Made by a program: the position numbers and the translations under genes. Of a stretch of DNA of 64,000 bases, positions 16,606 through 25,780 are shown in pieces. The notes under the pieces are model-generated. The model was not told where the DNA came from and did not search any database. It saw nothing but the letters and a program-made list of their open reading frames with translations. Origin of the DNA: Couchioplanes caeruleus (lineage in GTDB: Bacteria > Actinomycetota > Actinomycetes > Mycobacteriales > Micromonosporaceae); NCBI RefSeq assembly GCF_023499255.1, contig NZ_CP092183.1:2425501-2489500 (forward strand), given 5' to 3'. Position 1 is the stretch's first letter; the number at the start of each line of letters is the position of its first letter.

Positions 16606-17631
16606 GTGGGGATCCTCGGGTTGTTGACGCCGCGTTACGACTACGCCAGTGCGGCAGCGGCCGAGCACGCGTATGCCGCCACAGCATCGCGCCGTCGGGA
16701 TACGCGCATGGCGTTGTTGGGCATGATCCCTCAACTGGTATTTCTGCCACTGTCGACGATCTTCTTGTTTGACGATGCCGGCGATCCTGACGCGCGACCC
16801 TTGGCACGATTCTTCGGCCCGCTCAACGGGGCACTGCTCCTTCTGCTGCTGGCGCTGATCTCGGTGCACGTGGCCCGGGTCTGGCATTCACGGACCATGG
16901 CGGGCGCTGCTGCGGGCAGTGGCGCTGACAGGTGGTACGAGGCGACCGTGACCAATGTCGCCCGGGAAGGGCGCCTGTTGTGGCGCGCCGCCCTTGCCAG
17001 CCTGGCCGTTACCGCCGTCGCGGGCACCGGCGGGCTGGTGCTACTGGGTCATTTCATGCAGGGCAGCATCGGGTGGGACGCCGTGGTCACCCTTCTGCTG
17101 CCCGCCCTCGCGCTGTCGCTGACCGCCGCGGCCCTCGGTCGGCGTCGCATGCGCCAGCCGCAGCGCCAGCTCCACCTGCCAAGGGCGACCTTGCGAACGC
17201 CCGTCGGCTGGCAGGGCGCGGCCGGGATTGCAGCCGTGGTCGTGGGTGCGCTGCTGGGGGTGTTCGGCGACACGGTGCTCGGTTATCGGACCTACACCGA
17301 GGTCGTAGATGGTGTCGGTCAGCCAGGGGTGGAGTTTCCGGTGGTGGTGGCCCGGGTGTGGGTCCTGCCCTATCTGGGCGGCCTCCTGACCATCCTCGGC
17401 TGGTCGCTGATCATCGATCGACTCGATGGCACTCGAGCGCGTGTAGCGGTCGCCGTGACCGCCGCCCTGGGCACCGTATGGGTCGCCGCAGCCACCAACC
17501 CGGCCAACCACGACGCAGCCGCCTTCCTATGGTCCGGTATCCAGCCGGTCGCGCTTCTGGCCTTGGCGGGTCGGCGGTCAAGGCAGCAAACCAGCACGCC
17601 GGGCAACCCGAACACCGACCACCATCCTTGA
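16606..17631 (+). CDS. multi-pass membrane protein of unknown function
   Basis: 341 residues from GTG 16606, with GGAG about 10 bases upstream. Some 40 soluble residues are followed by seven to eight hydrophobic segments, at about 40-58, 75-92, 128-148, 155-175, 205-225, 250-270, 280-298 and 305-320. There is no transporter motif I recognise. The stop is 17 bases before the second MGxFD gene, mirroring the membrane-protein plus MGxFD arrangement at 15183-16468. The C-terminal tail is polar (Gln/Ser/Asn/His). Confidence 0.6.
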   Translation: MGILGLLTPRYDYASAAAAEHAYAATASRRRDTRMALLGMIPQLVFLPLSTIFLFDDAGDPDARPLARFFGPLNGALLLLLLALISVHVARVWHSRTMAGAAAGSGADRWYEATVTNVAREGRLLWRAALASLAVTAVAGTGGLVLLGHFMQGSIGWDAVVTLLLPALALSLTAAALGRRRMRQPQRQLHLPRATLRTPVGWQGAAGIAAVVVGALLGVFGDTVLGYRTYTEVVDGVGQPGVEFPVVVARVWVLPYLGGLLTILGWSLIIDRLDGTRARVAVAVTAALGTVWVAAATNPANHDAAAFLWSGIQPVALLALAGRRSRQQTSTPGNPNTDHHP

Positions 17632-17648
17632 GAAACGGGAAGACAAGG

Positions 17649-18230
17649 ATGGGACTTTTCGACAACGTACCGCCGCCGCCCCCTCCGCTCGAGCTCGATC
17701 CGTCGCCGCGCGCAGCTTGGGAAAAGCCTCTGTACTCGTTCGGCGGGGCACTGGATGTCGCACTTGTTGTGGCCCGCAGCGACGACGCGGCGGTCTGCGT
17801 CAGCGAACTCACCGCCTACCCCAACGGTTTCGAGTTCACGCTCACCGTCATGCTCCGCGAGCCGGAGCTGGGCGCCGTGATGCGACCCATACACCGCGCC
17901 GAGCTGCAAGGACTGCCGATCCCCGATGACTTCGTGCGGTTCGGTATTCAGTTCTCCGACGGCCAGAGCGCAACCAACCTCGACATGACGTCACATCACT
18001 GGGACGAGACGCCGTCCGGGCTGCTGTTGATGCCTGCCGGCGGCGGGGGAAGTGACATGCGCTACGACGTCAAGCAGTGGGTGTGGCCGCTGCCGCCCGC
18101 AGGACCACTGGCATTCGTGTGCGAGTGGCCCGCGCAGCACATCCCGGAGACACGGGTTGAGATCGACGCCGAGCTGATTCATCGAGCATCCGCTCGGGCA
18201 GTCCGATTGTGGCCAGAGACTGGTAACTGA
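17649..18230 (+). CDS. MGxFD-family protein of unknown function, copy 2
   Basis: 193 residues from ATG 17649, with GACAAGG just upstream. A proline run (PPPPPP at residues 9-14) follows the MGLFDNV start. The rest aligns with the protein at 15902-16468 over its length: FPNGF/YPNGF strand, IHRAE versus IHRAAD, RFGIQFSDGQSATNL, PLPPAGPLAFVCEWP and HIPETRVEIDAELI. An insertion with GGGG near residue 135 distinguishes it. It follows a membrane-protein gene by 17 bases. Function unknown; conservation of the QF(A/S)D...ATNLD block marks the family. Confidence 0.65.
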   Translation: MGLFDNVPPPPPPLELDPSPRAAWEKPLYSFGGALDVALVVARSDDAAVCVSELTAYPNGFEFTLTVMLREPELGAVMRPIHRAELQGLPIPDDFVRFGIQFSDGQSATNLDMTSHHWDETPSGLLLMPAGGGGSDMRYDVKQWVWPLPPAGPLAFVCEWPAQHIPETRVEIDAELIHRASARAVRLWPETGN

Positions 18231-18259
18231 CCACGGTGGATTTGTCGGGAAGACGAAAC

Positions 18260-18281
18260 GCGCGTCGATCTGATGACGCGC
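18260..18281 (+). terminator. weak hairpin after the MGxFD operon
   Basis: GCGCGTC pairs with GACGCGC around an 8-base loop. There is no T tract, so termination is only possible. Confidence 0.25.
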
Positions 18282-18600
18282 TCCACTGTCCTGCCGTGGC
18301 TGTGTGCGCTGCGCCCGACTGCATCTCGTACGGCGGCACGTGAGGCGCCTGATGCGGTATGTGGCGTTCAGGACAGCTCGGATAGGAAAGGGCGCGGCGT
18401 CGTCCGGACCTGGAGGATTACCTGAGACGGCCCGGACGAGCCGCATCCGACCATCTTGGCGCAACGAGCTCCGCGGCGCGAACCTTGTACGTCCCTGTCT
18501 GGCCGAGGGTGCATCTCACTCGAAGGTGACCGGCGCCGTCGCCGATGATCGCCCGAACCGCTGAGCCGACCGGCTCTTGGCCGCGGCTATGGTGGCCGCC

Positions 18601-19172
18601 ATGGCGAAGGTAGCGAGCCCTGCGACGCTGGAGCGTGGCGCTGGGTTGCTATGTGTGGTGGCGGTCGCTGCCGCAGCCACCTTCGTGGTTGTTCCGATCA
18701 TCGCGGCTCGGTGGAAGAGGCGCCGTCGGCTGCGGACGGCTGCGGTAATGAACGTGACCGGCAGCGTGCGCAGGTCCTCGATCGTCTTTCGTTTCTGGCG
18801 GCGCATCCGGATCAGGCGGAAGTCGTCGAGCATGGCGCCGGCTGCGATCCCGCCAGTGGGCAGGTCTTTGCCAGCCGTGAGTATCGCTGGGCCAGCCTGG
18901 ATGCCCGGCGTGTGATCACCTTCTACCAGGGTCTTGCGGCGCACGACGGATGGCAGCCATGGCCGGTGTCGAGCGGGCCGGGCACGACCGGGGACAAGGT
19001 GGATCCGGCTGCCCAAGGCCTAGGTGCTTTCTTGTGCTTCACCAAGCAGGTGGGCGCAAGCCCGGCGTTCATGGAGCTCTATTTTCAGGATTCTTCGGTG
19101 CACGGGCCGTTAGGCGACGTGTATGACGTAGTAGCGTGGTGGCCCAGACCACGCGAACCGTCCGGCTGCTGA
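18601..19172 (+). pseudogene. membrane-anchored protein with a single-base frameshift, paralogue of 37997-38563
   Basis: The first ~32 codons from ATG 18601 give an N-terminal membrane anchor (MAKVASPATLERGAGLLCVV...TFVV); after about 18693 the homology continues in the -1 frame as SDHRGSVEEAPSAADGCGNE and runs to VVAWWPRPREPSGC at 19172. The intact paralogue at 37997-38563 reads straight through the same point, so one base is missing here. TATGGT lies 7 bases before the ATG, in the same place as in the paralogue. The mature part keeps the cysteines, the ADDGW/AHDGW block and the VITFYQ helix. It is either a fresh pseudogene or a sequencing error. Confidence 0.7.
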
Positions 19173-19562
19173 CCCGGGGACCTTCGCGACGACGCGGGGA
19201 GAAGCATGCGGCCGGCTCGAGCCTGATGGCGTTTCCGTCGCCGGTCAGGCGTGATGTGGAGCTGATGCCGTGACTACCGGCCTGGGCGAGTGAGCGGGCG
19301 AGCAGGGGCAGACCGTAGGCCGCTAGAAGCCACACGGTGATGATGATGCGGTTCTGCTGACTGGGGTTCCGGTGACCGATCGGGTCGGCGACACCGGCGA
19401 GAGCGGCGGCGAACCCGATCACGTTTCTGACCGGATAGCTTCCCATGCGGCAACGCACCGCGTGAAAACCATGAGCGGTGATCAAATTGCTCGTCGGCCC
19501 AAGAGATCCAGAAGTGGGGAAGCCTCAACCGCGGAATGGCCCAACGCGGTGGGCCGCCGGGC
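19173..19562. other. stretch with no firm gene
   Basis: A minus-strand frame (19069-19485) contains one hydrophobic stretch (NVIGFAAALAGVADPIG) and IIITVWLLAAYGLPLLA, but its end overlaps the pseudogene and its tail is Arg-rich; it could be a relic of a membrane protein. No ribosome site supports it. Confidence 0.25.
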
Positions 19563-20813
19563 TCAAGTTTGCCGTGAGGCCAGTTCTATGACGGTGATGT
19601 CGGATGGGGCGCCTACCCGCACCGGGGGTCCCCAAGCTCCGGCGCCGCGGCTGACGTACAGCTGAGTGCCGCCGTAGCGGTGCAACCCTGCCACGGTGGG
19701 CATGACGAGCTTGGCGACATACGGGCCGGGCCAGAGCTGACCGCCGTGAGTGTGGCCGGACAGTTGCAGGTTCACGCCGTACTCGACGGCTTCGTCGATC
19801 ACCACAGGTTGGTGCGCCAGTAGAACGGCGGTGCGGGCGCGGTCCCGGTCGCCCAGCGCGTGGGCGAAGTCCGGACCTTGCTCGTGCCGTGCGCCTTGCA
19901 CGTCGTTTACACCGGCCAGGTCGAAGCCGGGCAACTCCACGCGGGTGTTCTCCAGCGGGTGCACACCGAGGTCACGGACCGCGGTGATCCAGCGTTGGGC
20001 GTCGTAGAGGTATTCGTGGTTGCCGGTCACGAAGAAGCTGCCGTGCCGGGCACGGAGTTGAGCCAGCGGCGCCACGGCCGGGCTGAGATCCTTGACGCTA
20101 CCGTCGACCAGGTCACCCACGATCGCGATCAGATCGGGCTGGGTGCTGTTGATGGTGTCGACGACGCGTTGGGCGAAGTCGCGGCCGAGCAGCGGGCCGA
20201 GGTGCATGTCGCTGACCACCGCGATGCGGAACCCGTGCGCGGTGCGCGGCAGCTTCGCCAACGGCACGGTGATCCGCTTGACCCGAGGGCCGCGCAGCAC
20301 GCCGTACGTGCCGTAGCCCACGGTTGCCACTGCCACGGCGGTGGCAGCACTACCGACCACGCGGGAGACGAACACACGGCGCGACAGCAGCGCCAGCCCC
20401 GGCGTGACGCTTCCACTGGATTCAGTCGCCTCGACAGGTTCGCCGCCTTCGGCAGAAGGCGGTGCCGGTACCAGTTCGTTCTGTGCGCCTCGACGTCGGC
20501 CTGGTATCCGGTGTAGTAACGGGCGCAGCACCTCTCCCACGAACAGTGCTGGGAGCAGGTAGAGGAACAGAGCAAGCCACATGAAGCCCGGCCAGTCCAC
20601 CACTGCTTCGCCGCGGAATGGAACACCGGGCAGGTCGTGCGGCAGCGCGAGCAGCAACAGCAACGGCCCGGTCACGAACACGACGGTGCCGGCACGGCGC
20701 ATCACCGAGCCGGGCGTGGTCGTGTCGTGCACGAGACGCCGCCATGCGTACCAGTGCAGGGCGAAAAAGAGCGTCGGCAGTACTACGACCAGGACGAGGC
20801 CAACAACAATCAT
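19563..20813 (-). CDS. membrane-anchored metallophosphoesterase (YkuE/YaeI-like)
   Basis: 416 residues from ATG 20813 with a GGGGG box about 9 bases upstream. The N-terminal third holds four to five membrane segments (VGLVLVVVLPTLFFAL, VVFVTGPLLLLLALP, FMWLALFLYLLPALFVG and one near residue 160). The calcineurin-like catalytic domain follows with all metal motifs: SDMHLG (D-x-H), VGDLVDG (GD), GNHEYLYD (GNHE), LLAHQPV and SGHTHGGQLWPG (GHxH). It fits the bacterial metallophosphoesterases of the YkuE/LpxH-like group; the substrate, perhaps a lipid or cyclic nucleotide, is unknown. The catalytic domain is expected to face outward or the cytosol depending on the helix count. Confidence 0.85.
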   Translation of the reverse strand: MIVVGLVLVVVLPTLFFALHWYAWRRLVHDTTTPGSVMRRAGTVVFVTGPLLLLLALPHDLPGVPFRGEAVVDWPGFMWLALFLYLLPALFVGEVLRPLLHRIPGRRRGAQNELVPAPPSAEGGEPVEATESSGSVTPGLALLSRRVFVSRVVGSAATAVAVATVGYGTYGVLRGPRVKRITVPLAKLPRTAHGFRIAVVSDMHLGPLLGRDFAQRVVDTINSTQPDLIAIVGDLVDGSVKDLSPAVAPLAQLRARHGSFFVTGNHEYLYDAQRWITAVRDLGVHPLENTRVELPGFDLAGVNDVQGARHEQGPDFAHALGDRDRARTAVLLAHQPVVIDEAVEYGVNLQLSGHTHGGQLWPGPYVAKLVMPTVAGLHRYGGTQLYVSRGAGAWGPPVRVGAPSDITVIELASRQT

Positions 20814-21330
20814 GTAGTCCGACCCCCTGGGCGGTGTGAACAGCCTGGGACGGGCCGACATCAGGTAACCAACTGCGACCCCGTGCTCGGGGCCAGTGAT
20901 TTCCTCACCGCGTATGGCCGGACTGCAGAGCTTCAGCACGATTAACGCAACAGGCGGTGTCGAGGAAGCGCTCGCCGTACCGAGTGTTCTGAAAGGCCGA
21001 CTCCTGCTCCCGCGACCACGACTGAGCGACCAGCTGCATGTCGCCGTGGTGGTCCGCGTTCGCCGGGGTTGTCTAGCGGTGATCGCCGTCGTGCTGCTGT
21101 GTGTTCTCGCCGTACCGATCGGCGTGCTCATGCTTGGGAGCGGATGACGCGGCGGGCTCGCCGTGCTGCTCGCTCTTTGGTATCTGCGCCGTCATTCTGG
21201 CCGATCGACGTCAACGGGGAGCGCTGTGCGGTACTCCGGCGTGTCCACCGTTAAGGTCGATGACGGCCTTCCGATGCTCGTCAGTCCACGTAATGCCGTA
21301 CGGATCCATGGTGACCCAAGTCGTCCCATC
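20814..21330. other. intergenic stretch with one possible tiny membrane peptide
   Basis: A plus-strand frame ending at 21147 could encode a 33-residue peptide from GTG 21046 with one strong hydrophobic helix (CLAVIAVVLLCVLAVPIGVL). No clear ribosome site precedes it. The remainder shows no supported gene. Confidence 0.25.
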
Positions 21331-21750
21331 TCAGCGCAGCTTCTTGCACGCCCGTACCAGGCCATCACCGTCGTAGGCGGCATCAAAGTCCTCGCTGCGA
21401 ATAACCAGCCCGCTGGTAGCGGTGACAACCTCAACGTGGACGTGGCCGAGCCCGTCGTCAGAGATGCTGGCCACCGCGCGCGCCCGGTGTCGTCGATCCG
21501 GCGCCGACTTCCACGGGCCTTCCGACCAGTAGCGGAGTCCCCTCGCCTCGACGTGGTGCAACGCGCCGGTGAGCACGACCGGATCCCAGCCAAGCGCCTG
21601 GGCCAACTCCAAGACCCCGTGGTGCACGATGCGCAAGCTCAGCAAGCGCGCTTGGTGGGTCTTCGGAGTTGTTGCTAGCCGATAGCGTAGGCAGCACGTC
21701 ATTGAAAAAAGCAGCGATAGTGGTCGATCTCTGCCCACCTCGCCCGACAT
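21331..21750 (-). CDS. short relative of the 26154-27350 protein, possibly truncated
   Basis: 139 residues from ATG 21750, which is 5 bases after the stop of the XRE gene on the same strand, so the two may form an operon. Residues ~42-120 match the central part of the protein at 26154-27350: VHHGVLELAQALGWDP versus VHGAALRLGRERGWDP, then GLRYWSEGPWKSAPDRRH versus GLRYRWQSPPKASPDRRH. The large C-terminal part of that relative is absent, so this is either a single-domain version or a decayed gene. Function unknown. Confidence 0.5.
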   Translation of the reverse strand: MSGEVGRDRPLSLLFSMTCCLRYRLATTPKTHQARLLSLRIVHHGVLELAQALGWDPVVLTGALHHVEARGLRYWSEGPWKSAPDRRHRARAVASISDDGLGHVHVEVVTATSGLVIRSEDFDAAYDGDGLVRACKKLR

Positions 21751-21755
21751 GTAAG

Positions 21756-22499
21756 TCAGAAGTCGGTGTGGCGTTCGTGTAGAGGTCCACTCAACTCGGT
21801 TTCTATATCTGCCGGCAGCTCGGGAGGCACGAGACCAATTTCTTCGATCCGTCGGCGAAGCGTGCGTAGATGTTCAAGGTATGTGGCCAACTGGCTGAGC
21901 AGCGCACTGCGAAAAGCTGTTCGCTGGGATAATGATTCTTCTGGCCACTGCCTCCCCGGGAAGACATCCATTTTGTCGTCATCAAGCTCTTTTAGGCGGC
22001 GAGCGGTTTCTTGAAAGCTCCGGGACAGTAGGCGGTGGGAGTCGTAGAGCTTGATTGCTGTAGTCGAGTCGTTCCAGTCGGCTAAGTCAAAGTCTGTTGA
22101 CCTTAGCGGCAGCGCACCCATCAGCCATCCACGAGCCCGCCAAGGCGAGATGCTGATGGACGGCAGGATGTCGATCTCTTCGACTTGTCCAATAGGTGCT
22201 ATGAGGAGGACCGGAGGAATATTTAGAGCCGCAGAAACCAACATGATTTCCGCAATGCTGATGTAGTCGCGCCGCCGGTGTTCGAGATTTGTCAGAACCG
22301 TTGGGGGCACTCGCTGGCCGAGGGCGGCGGTCAGGTCCGAAAGTTTCTGAGTAGTCAACTTTCTCCGGCGACGCCAGATCCGAATCTGACTACCGACGCC
22401 CGCCGTCACGTGGGCTGACCACCTGTCGCTGCCTCCGCCGACGCGTTGGGGGCGTGACGCTGCCGCATCACCCTCATTACTGTCTGCATTGGAAACCAT
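21756..22499 (-). CDS. XRE-family transcriptional regulator
   Basis: 247 residues from ATG 22499. A helix-turn-helix lies at about residues 35-95 (SQIRIWRRRRKLTTQKLSDL, then TVLTNLEHRRRDYISIAEIM), followed by a C-terminal part with a conserved-looking LPSISISPWRARGW strand and a long helix near the end (FRSALLSQLATYLEHLRTL). It is divergent from the PHP-AAA gene at 22921 and 5 bases upstream of the short gene at 21331-21750. TATGAT 6 bases before the ATG suggests a leaderless mRNA. It may control the divergent PHP-AAA gene. Confidence 0.8.
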   Translation of the reverse strand: MVSNADSNEGDAAASRPQRVGGGSDRWSAHVTAGVGSQIRIWRRRRKLTTQKLSDLTAALGQRVPPTVLTNLEHRRRDYISIAEIMLVSAALNIPPVLLIAPIGQVEEIDILPSISISPWRARGWLMGALPLRSTDFDLADWNDSTTAIKLYDSHRLLSRSFQETARRLKELDDDKMDVFPGRQWPEESLSQRTAFRSALLSQLATYLEHLRTLRRRIEEIGLVPPELPADIETELSGPLHERHTDF

Positions 22500-22505
22500 G
22501 ATCAC

Positions 22506-22511
22506 ATCATA
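22506..22511 (-). promoter_or_regulatory. TATGAT -10 hexamer, leaderless start of the XRE gene
   Basis: TATGAT ends 6 bases before ATG 22499 on the minus strand and no Shine-Dalgarno is present, the pattern seen for several genes in this region. Confidence 0.45.
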
Positions 22512-22692
22512 GACGTAGCTGGACGCGTTTGTCCGTCCGGACGATGATCCCGACTTCCAGCAGTGGATTTGTCCCCCAGACAAATTTTGACTCAGTCTTC
22601 CTCCGGAGGAGATCGAAGCTCGGTTGCATAGCGTGAGGGCCGGGGTTAAGGTGATCAGCGGAGCGAGGGGGCTCCGCTTCGGCACGCACAGA

Positions 22693-22725
22693 ACGGCGCG
22701 GCAGGAGCAGGTCCCGCCGCGCCGT
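22693..22725 (+). terminator. strong GC hairpin between the XRE and PHP-AAA genes
   Basis: ACGGCGCGGC pairs perfectly with GCCGCGCCGT (10 bp) across a 13-base loop, followed by CTTAT. It lies in the 421-base divergent gap (22500-22920), where no gene is seen; it may be a terminator or a leader structure for the downstream gene. Confidence 0.45.
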
Positions 22726-22920
22726 CTTATGTGTTGACCAACATGGCCTTCGTCATGAACGCCACGGTCCGGGTGGAGTTGCAGCTCCGCCCGGGCATGT
22801 CAGCCTGAACATTAACGGTACGCGTGGGCGGGTGCCAAGAGAACCCCCGCGACGGTCCGGAGATGGCAGCCTGTCGATGCCGTGGTGTTGACGTCGGCCG
22901 TCCATCGAAGGGCGGCTTCA

Positions 22921-25563
22921 GTGCCGGAAAGCAGCAGTTCAACCTTGGTCGGCAACGGTCCTGCCTCATTCTGGGCTGTCGATCTTCACGTTCACACGCC
23001 GGCGTCGTTGGACGTGCAGGAGCAGCTAGACAAGTACGGGGCGACGACGCCGGAAGAGGTCGTCACGGCCGCGATCGCGGCAGGCCTCGATGCGATCGCC
23101 ATCACGGATCACAACACCACGGCTTGGTGTGAGCAGGTCCAGCGCGCCGCCGAAGGCCGCAGACTTGTCGTCCTGCCGGGTGTCGAGATCAGCACCAAGG
23201 ACGGACATCTCCTTGGCATCTGGGAGCGCGGCACGCCTGCAGTACGGATTGATGAGGTCCTAACCCGGCTCGACATCGGCTACGAGCAGCGCGGCCGCCT
23301 CGACATCTGCGCTTCCAAGGGCTTCGCCGAAACGGCTCAGATCATCGCCGCCTCTGGCGGAATTGCGATCGCGGCTCACGTCGACCGGGAGAAGGGGCTG
23401 CTGCGCCATGCAGTGCGCGCGCACGTGAAGACCGTCCTGCTTGAGCCTGCTTTGGCGGCCGTCGAGATCGCCGATCTACCGACCGCCGCGAGCATACGGA
23501 ACATGATTGATGGCGAGCGTGAACTCGCTTGCGTGCGCAGTTCCGACACCACGCTGTCCGGGCACAGTTGCCACGTCCTGGGAGGAATCGGTTCGCGGCG
23601 TACCTGGATCAAGGCGTCCCGGCCCGACCTCACCGGACTACGCCACGCACTGGAGGATCCTCAGCTGCGTGTCCGGCTTGAGTCTCCTGCTGTCCCGATC
23701 CACCCGACGATCCAGTCAGTGAAGATTACCGGCGGCTTCCTGGACGGGCACACCTTCCCCTTCTCCGCCGACCTGAACTGCTTGCTCGGTGGGACCGGTG
23801 CCGGCAAGTCATTGCTGCTGGAGATCATTCGATTCGCTCTTGATCAGCAGGCCGTCGGTACGGACTTCCCGCACATCAGGGAGGAAGTCGATTCCCGGCT
23901 TGCCAAGGCCCTCGGCGTCAACGCGACCGTCGAGCTCATCATCCAACGCGGCGAAGCCCGCTACACCATCCGCCGAGCGTTCGGCGGAACGCGCTCACCC
24001 GCGCCCGAAGTTGTCGATGCCACCGAAGGTGCCGTCGCCCTGGAGGACGGCCTGATCGGCATACGAGCCTTTTCGCAGGGAGAGGTCATCGAATATGCCC
24101 GCAAGCCCGTCAGCCGGATGGCGCTGATCGACGCCTCGCTCGACCTCACCGAGTTCACCGCGGAGGAGAACCGGATCCTCGGCCAACTCAAGAAGAACGG
24201 TGAGTCGATCAACGGCCTGCGCGCTGAAGTTGCGTCCATCGACGGCCAGCTGGCCACCCTGCCCCAGACCGCAGCACGGCTGACGGAACTGGCCGGATTC
24301 TTTAGCGACGACATCATTCAGCAACAGGAACGATGGAGCAAAGAGAAGACTCGGCTCGGCAAGGTCGACCAAGCGGCCGCAATGGCCGAGACACCGACCG
24401 TAGAGAAGCCAGCGGCGTTCAAGCACTCGGCCGACAACCCGTCGAACCAAGACTTGTACGCCCGTGCGACTGCGGTGTACGAGGTGCTGCATTCAGAGGT
24501 TGACCGGGCCAACGCGATCCTCCAAGCGGCCTACGAGAAGGCCCGCACCAGCTTGTCTACCGTCGCTACCGAGTGGAGGGAACGAAACGCCCAATTCGAT
24601 GCCCGGTTCGCCGAGCATCTCGCGAAGATCGACACAGAAGGCCGCGGGCTGCCAGCCTTGAAAAAGAGCCTGAGCGACCTGCAAAGCGTCAAGGCGGCCC
24701 TCGACGATGCAGCCATCCGCAAAGATCAGGTCGTCCTCCCGACGCTTGTGCAAGCGCTCACCATTCGCGACGAACTGCTCACCGAGCTTGTCCGCGTCCG
24801 ACGCGAACGTCGGGACCGGCGCAAGGCGCGCATCAAGGAACTCAACCGGCACATGGCCGGCGTCGTCCGCATCAAGCTCGAACAGGAGAAGGACCGCGCC
24901 GACTACCATAAGAAGCTGGTGGCTGTCGCGCGCGGATCACACCTACGTGCAGAGACGCTACAACTTCTCAGCGAGGCGTCGATGCCGATCAAACTCACCA
25001 GGTCCTTCCTCGACGCCACCCCGGACTTGGTCGCCAAGGCGACCGGTATCGAGGAGAAGCACATAGAGAAGTTGTTCGACTGCGTCACTGACAAAAACCT
25101 CGTCAGTGACATGCTTGCATTGCAGACGATCGACCTGCACGACACACTCTCGGTAGAATTTCGCAAAAAGGGCACCGCCTACGAGCCGATCGAACAGCTG
25201 GCTCACGGCGAGAAGTGCACCGCGATCCTCATCATCGCAATGGCCGACGGTGCCGAACCGCTGATCATCGACCAGCCCGAGGACGCCCTGCACGCGCCCT
25301 GGATCGAAGAACACCTCGTCGACCGCCTCCGCTCCCTTCGCGGCAGTCGTCAATACATCTTCGCAACCCGCAGCCCCGGACTCGTCGTCTCGGCCGACGC
25401 CGAAATGATCATTACGCTCACCTCGGACGCCAACCGCGGCAAGGTGGAAGCCAGCGGATCGCTGGAACGCCACGACATGAACAAGCTGGCCCTCTACCAT
25501 CTCGAAGGCGGCGTCGCGCCCTTCAAACGGCGGACCAGGAAACTTGCACCCTCGGTGATCTGA
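22921..25563 (+). CDS. PHP-domain/AAA ATPase (TrlF-like, Rad50/SMC-type)
   Basis: About 880 residues from GTG 22921 (GAAGGGCGG upstream; GTG 22882 would add 13 residues without a ribosome site). The N-terminal PHP phosphoesterase domain shows VDLHVHTPASLD (His-x-His, residues ~21-26), AITDHNTTAW, VLPGVEIST and IAAHVDREKG, all metal-ligand motifs. A split SMC/Rad50-like ATPase follows: Walker A GGTGAGKS near residue 290, coiled-coil about residues 400-670 rich in Glu/Lys/Arg, then signature EQLAHGEK and Walker B EPLIIDQPEDAL near residue 780, with FATRSPGL. This is the TrlF layout of a nuclease-like domain fused to a DNA-sensing ATPase; relatives occur in defence islands. An anti-phage or anti-plasmid role is inference. 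Confidence 0.8.
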   Translation: MPESSSSTLVGNGPASFWAVDLHVHTPASLDVQEQLDKYGATTPEEVVTAAIAAGLDAIAITDHNTTAWCEQVQRAAEGRRLVVLPGVEISTKDGHLLGIWERGTPAVRIDEVLTRLDIGYEQRGRLDICASKGFAETAQIIAASGGIAIAAHVDREKGLLRHAVRAHVKTVLLEPALAAVEIADLPTAASIRNMIDGERELACVRSSDTTLSGHSCHVLGGIGSRRTWIKASRPDLTGLRHALEDPQLRVRLESPAVPIHPTIQSVKITGGFLDGHTFPFSADLNCLLGGTGAGKSLLLEIIRFALDQQAVGTDFPHIREEVDSRLAKALGVNATVELIIQRGEARYTIRRAFGGTRSPAPEVVDATEGAVALEDGLIGIRAFSQGEVIEYARKPVSRMALIDASLDLTEFTAEENRILGQLKKNGESINGLRAEVASIDGQLATLPQTAARLTELAGFFSDDIIQQQERWSKEKTRLGKVDQAAAMAETPTVEKPAAFKHSADNPSNQDLYARATAVYEVLHSEVDRANAILQAAYEKARTSLSTVATEWRERNAQFDARFAEHLAKIDTEGRGLPALKKSLSDLQSVKAALDDAAIRKDQVVLPTLVQALTIRDELLTELVRVRRERRDRRKARIKELNRHMAGVVRIKLEQEKDRADYHKKLVAVARGSHLRAETLQLLSEASMPIKLTRSFLDATPDLVAKATGIEEKHIEKLFDCVTDKNLVSDMLALQTIDLHDTLSVEFRKKGTAYEPIEQLAHGEKCTAILIIAMADGAEPLIIDQPEDALHAPWIEEHLVDRLRSLRGSRQYIFATRSPGLVVSADAEMIITLTSDANRGKVEASGSLERHDMNKLALYHLEGGVAPFKRRTRKLAPSVI

Positions 25564-25577
25564 ACGATTCACCTTGC

Positions 25578-25620
25578 GTGCCTGGTCATCGCCTAGCGAG
25601 AGAGGCGATGACCAGGGCAC
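25578..25620 (+). terminator. hairpin downstream of the PHP-AAA gene
   Basis: GTGCCTGGTCATCGCC pairs with GGCGATGACCAGGGCAC with one bulged base and a 10-base loop, 14 bases after the stop. There is no T tract, as often in high-GC actinomycetes. Confidence 0.55.
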
Positions 25621-25720
25621 GTCCCTGACCACAAGTCGCGCGGCGCGACCGGAGCCTTGGCGTGACGTTTCCCGCCGTTGGGCTAGGCCAGCCGCCGACC
25701 TACCGGTGAAACCACGACGA

Positions 25721-25774
25721 TTGGCCCCTGAGCTACAGGTATGCGGTTCGGGTTGTGCCACATCCGGTCCAGCC
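25721..25774 (+). repeat. dispersed repeat, copy 2
   Basis: Shares TTGGCCCCTGAGCT and GGTATGCGGTTC with copy 1 (11899) and the pattern ATGCGGTTC...TGCCAC...GGTCC with copies 3 and 4. Read from ATG 25741 it encodes MRFGLCHIRSS, a variant of MRFLFCHVWST in the other copies. Confidence 0.5.
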
Positions 25775-25780
25775 TGGTTC

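Noticed and set aside
19069..19485. Possible small membrane protein on the minus strand
   Set aside because: Overlaps the end of a better supported gene copy, Arg-rich tail, no ribosome site.
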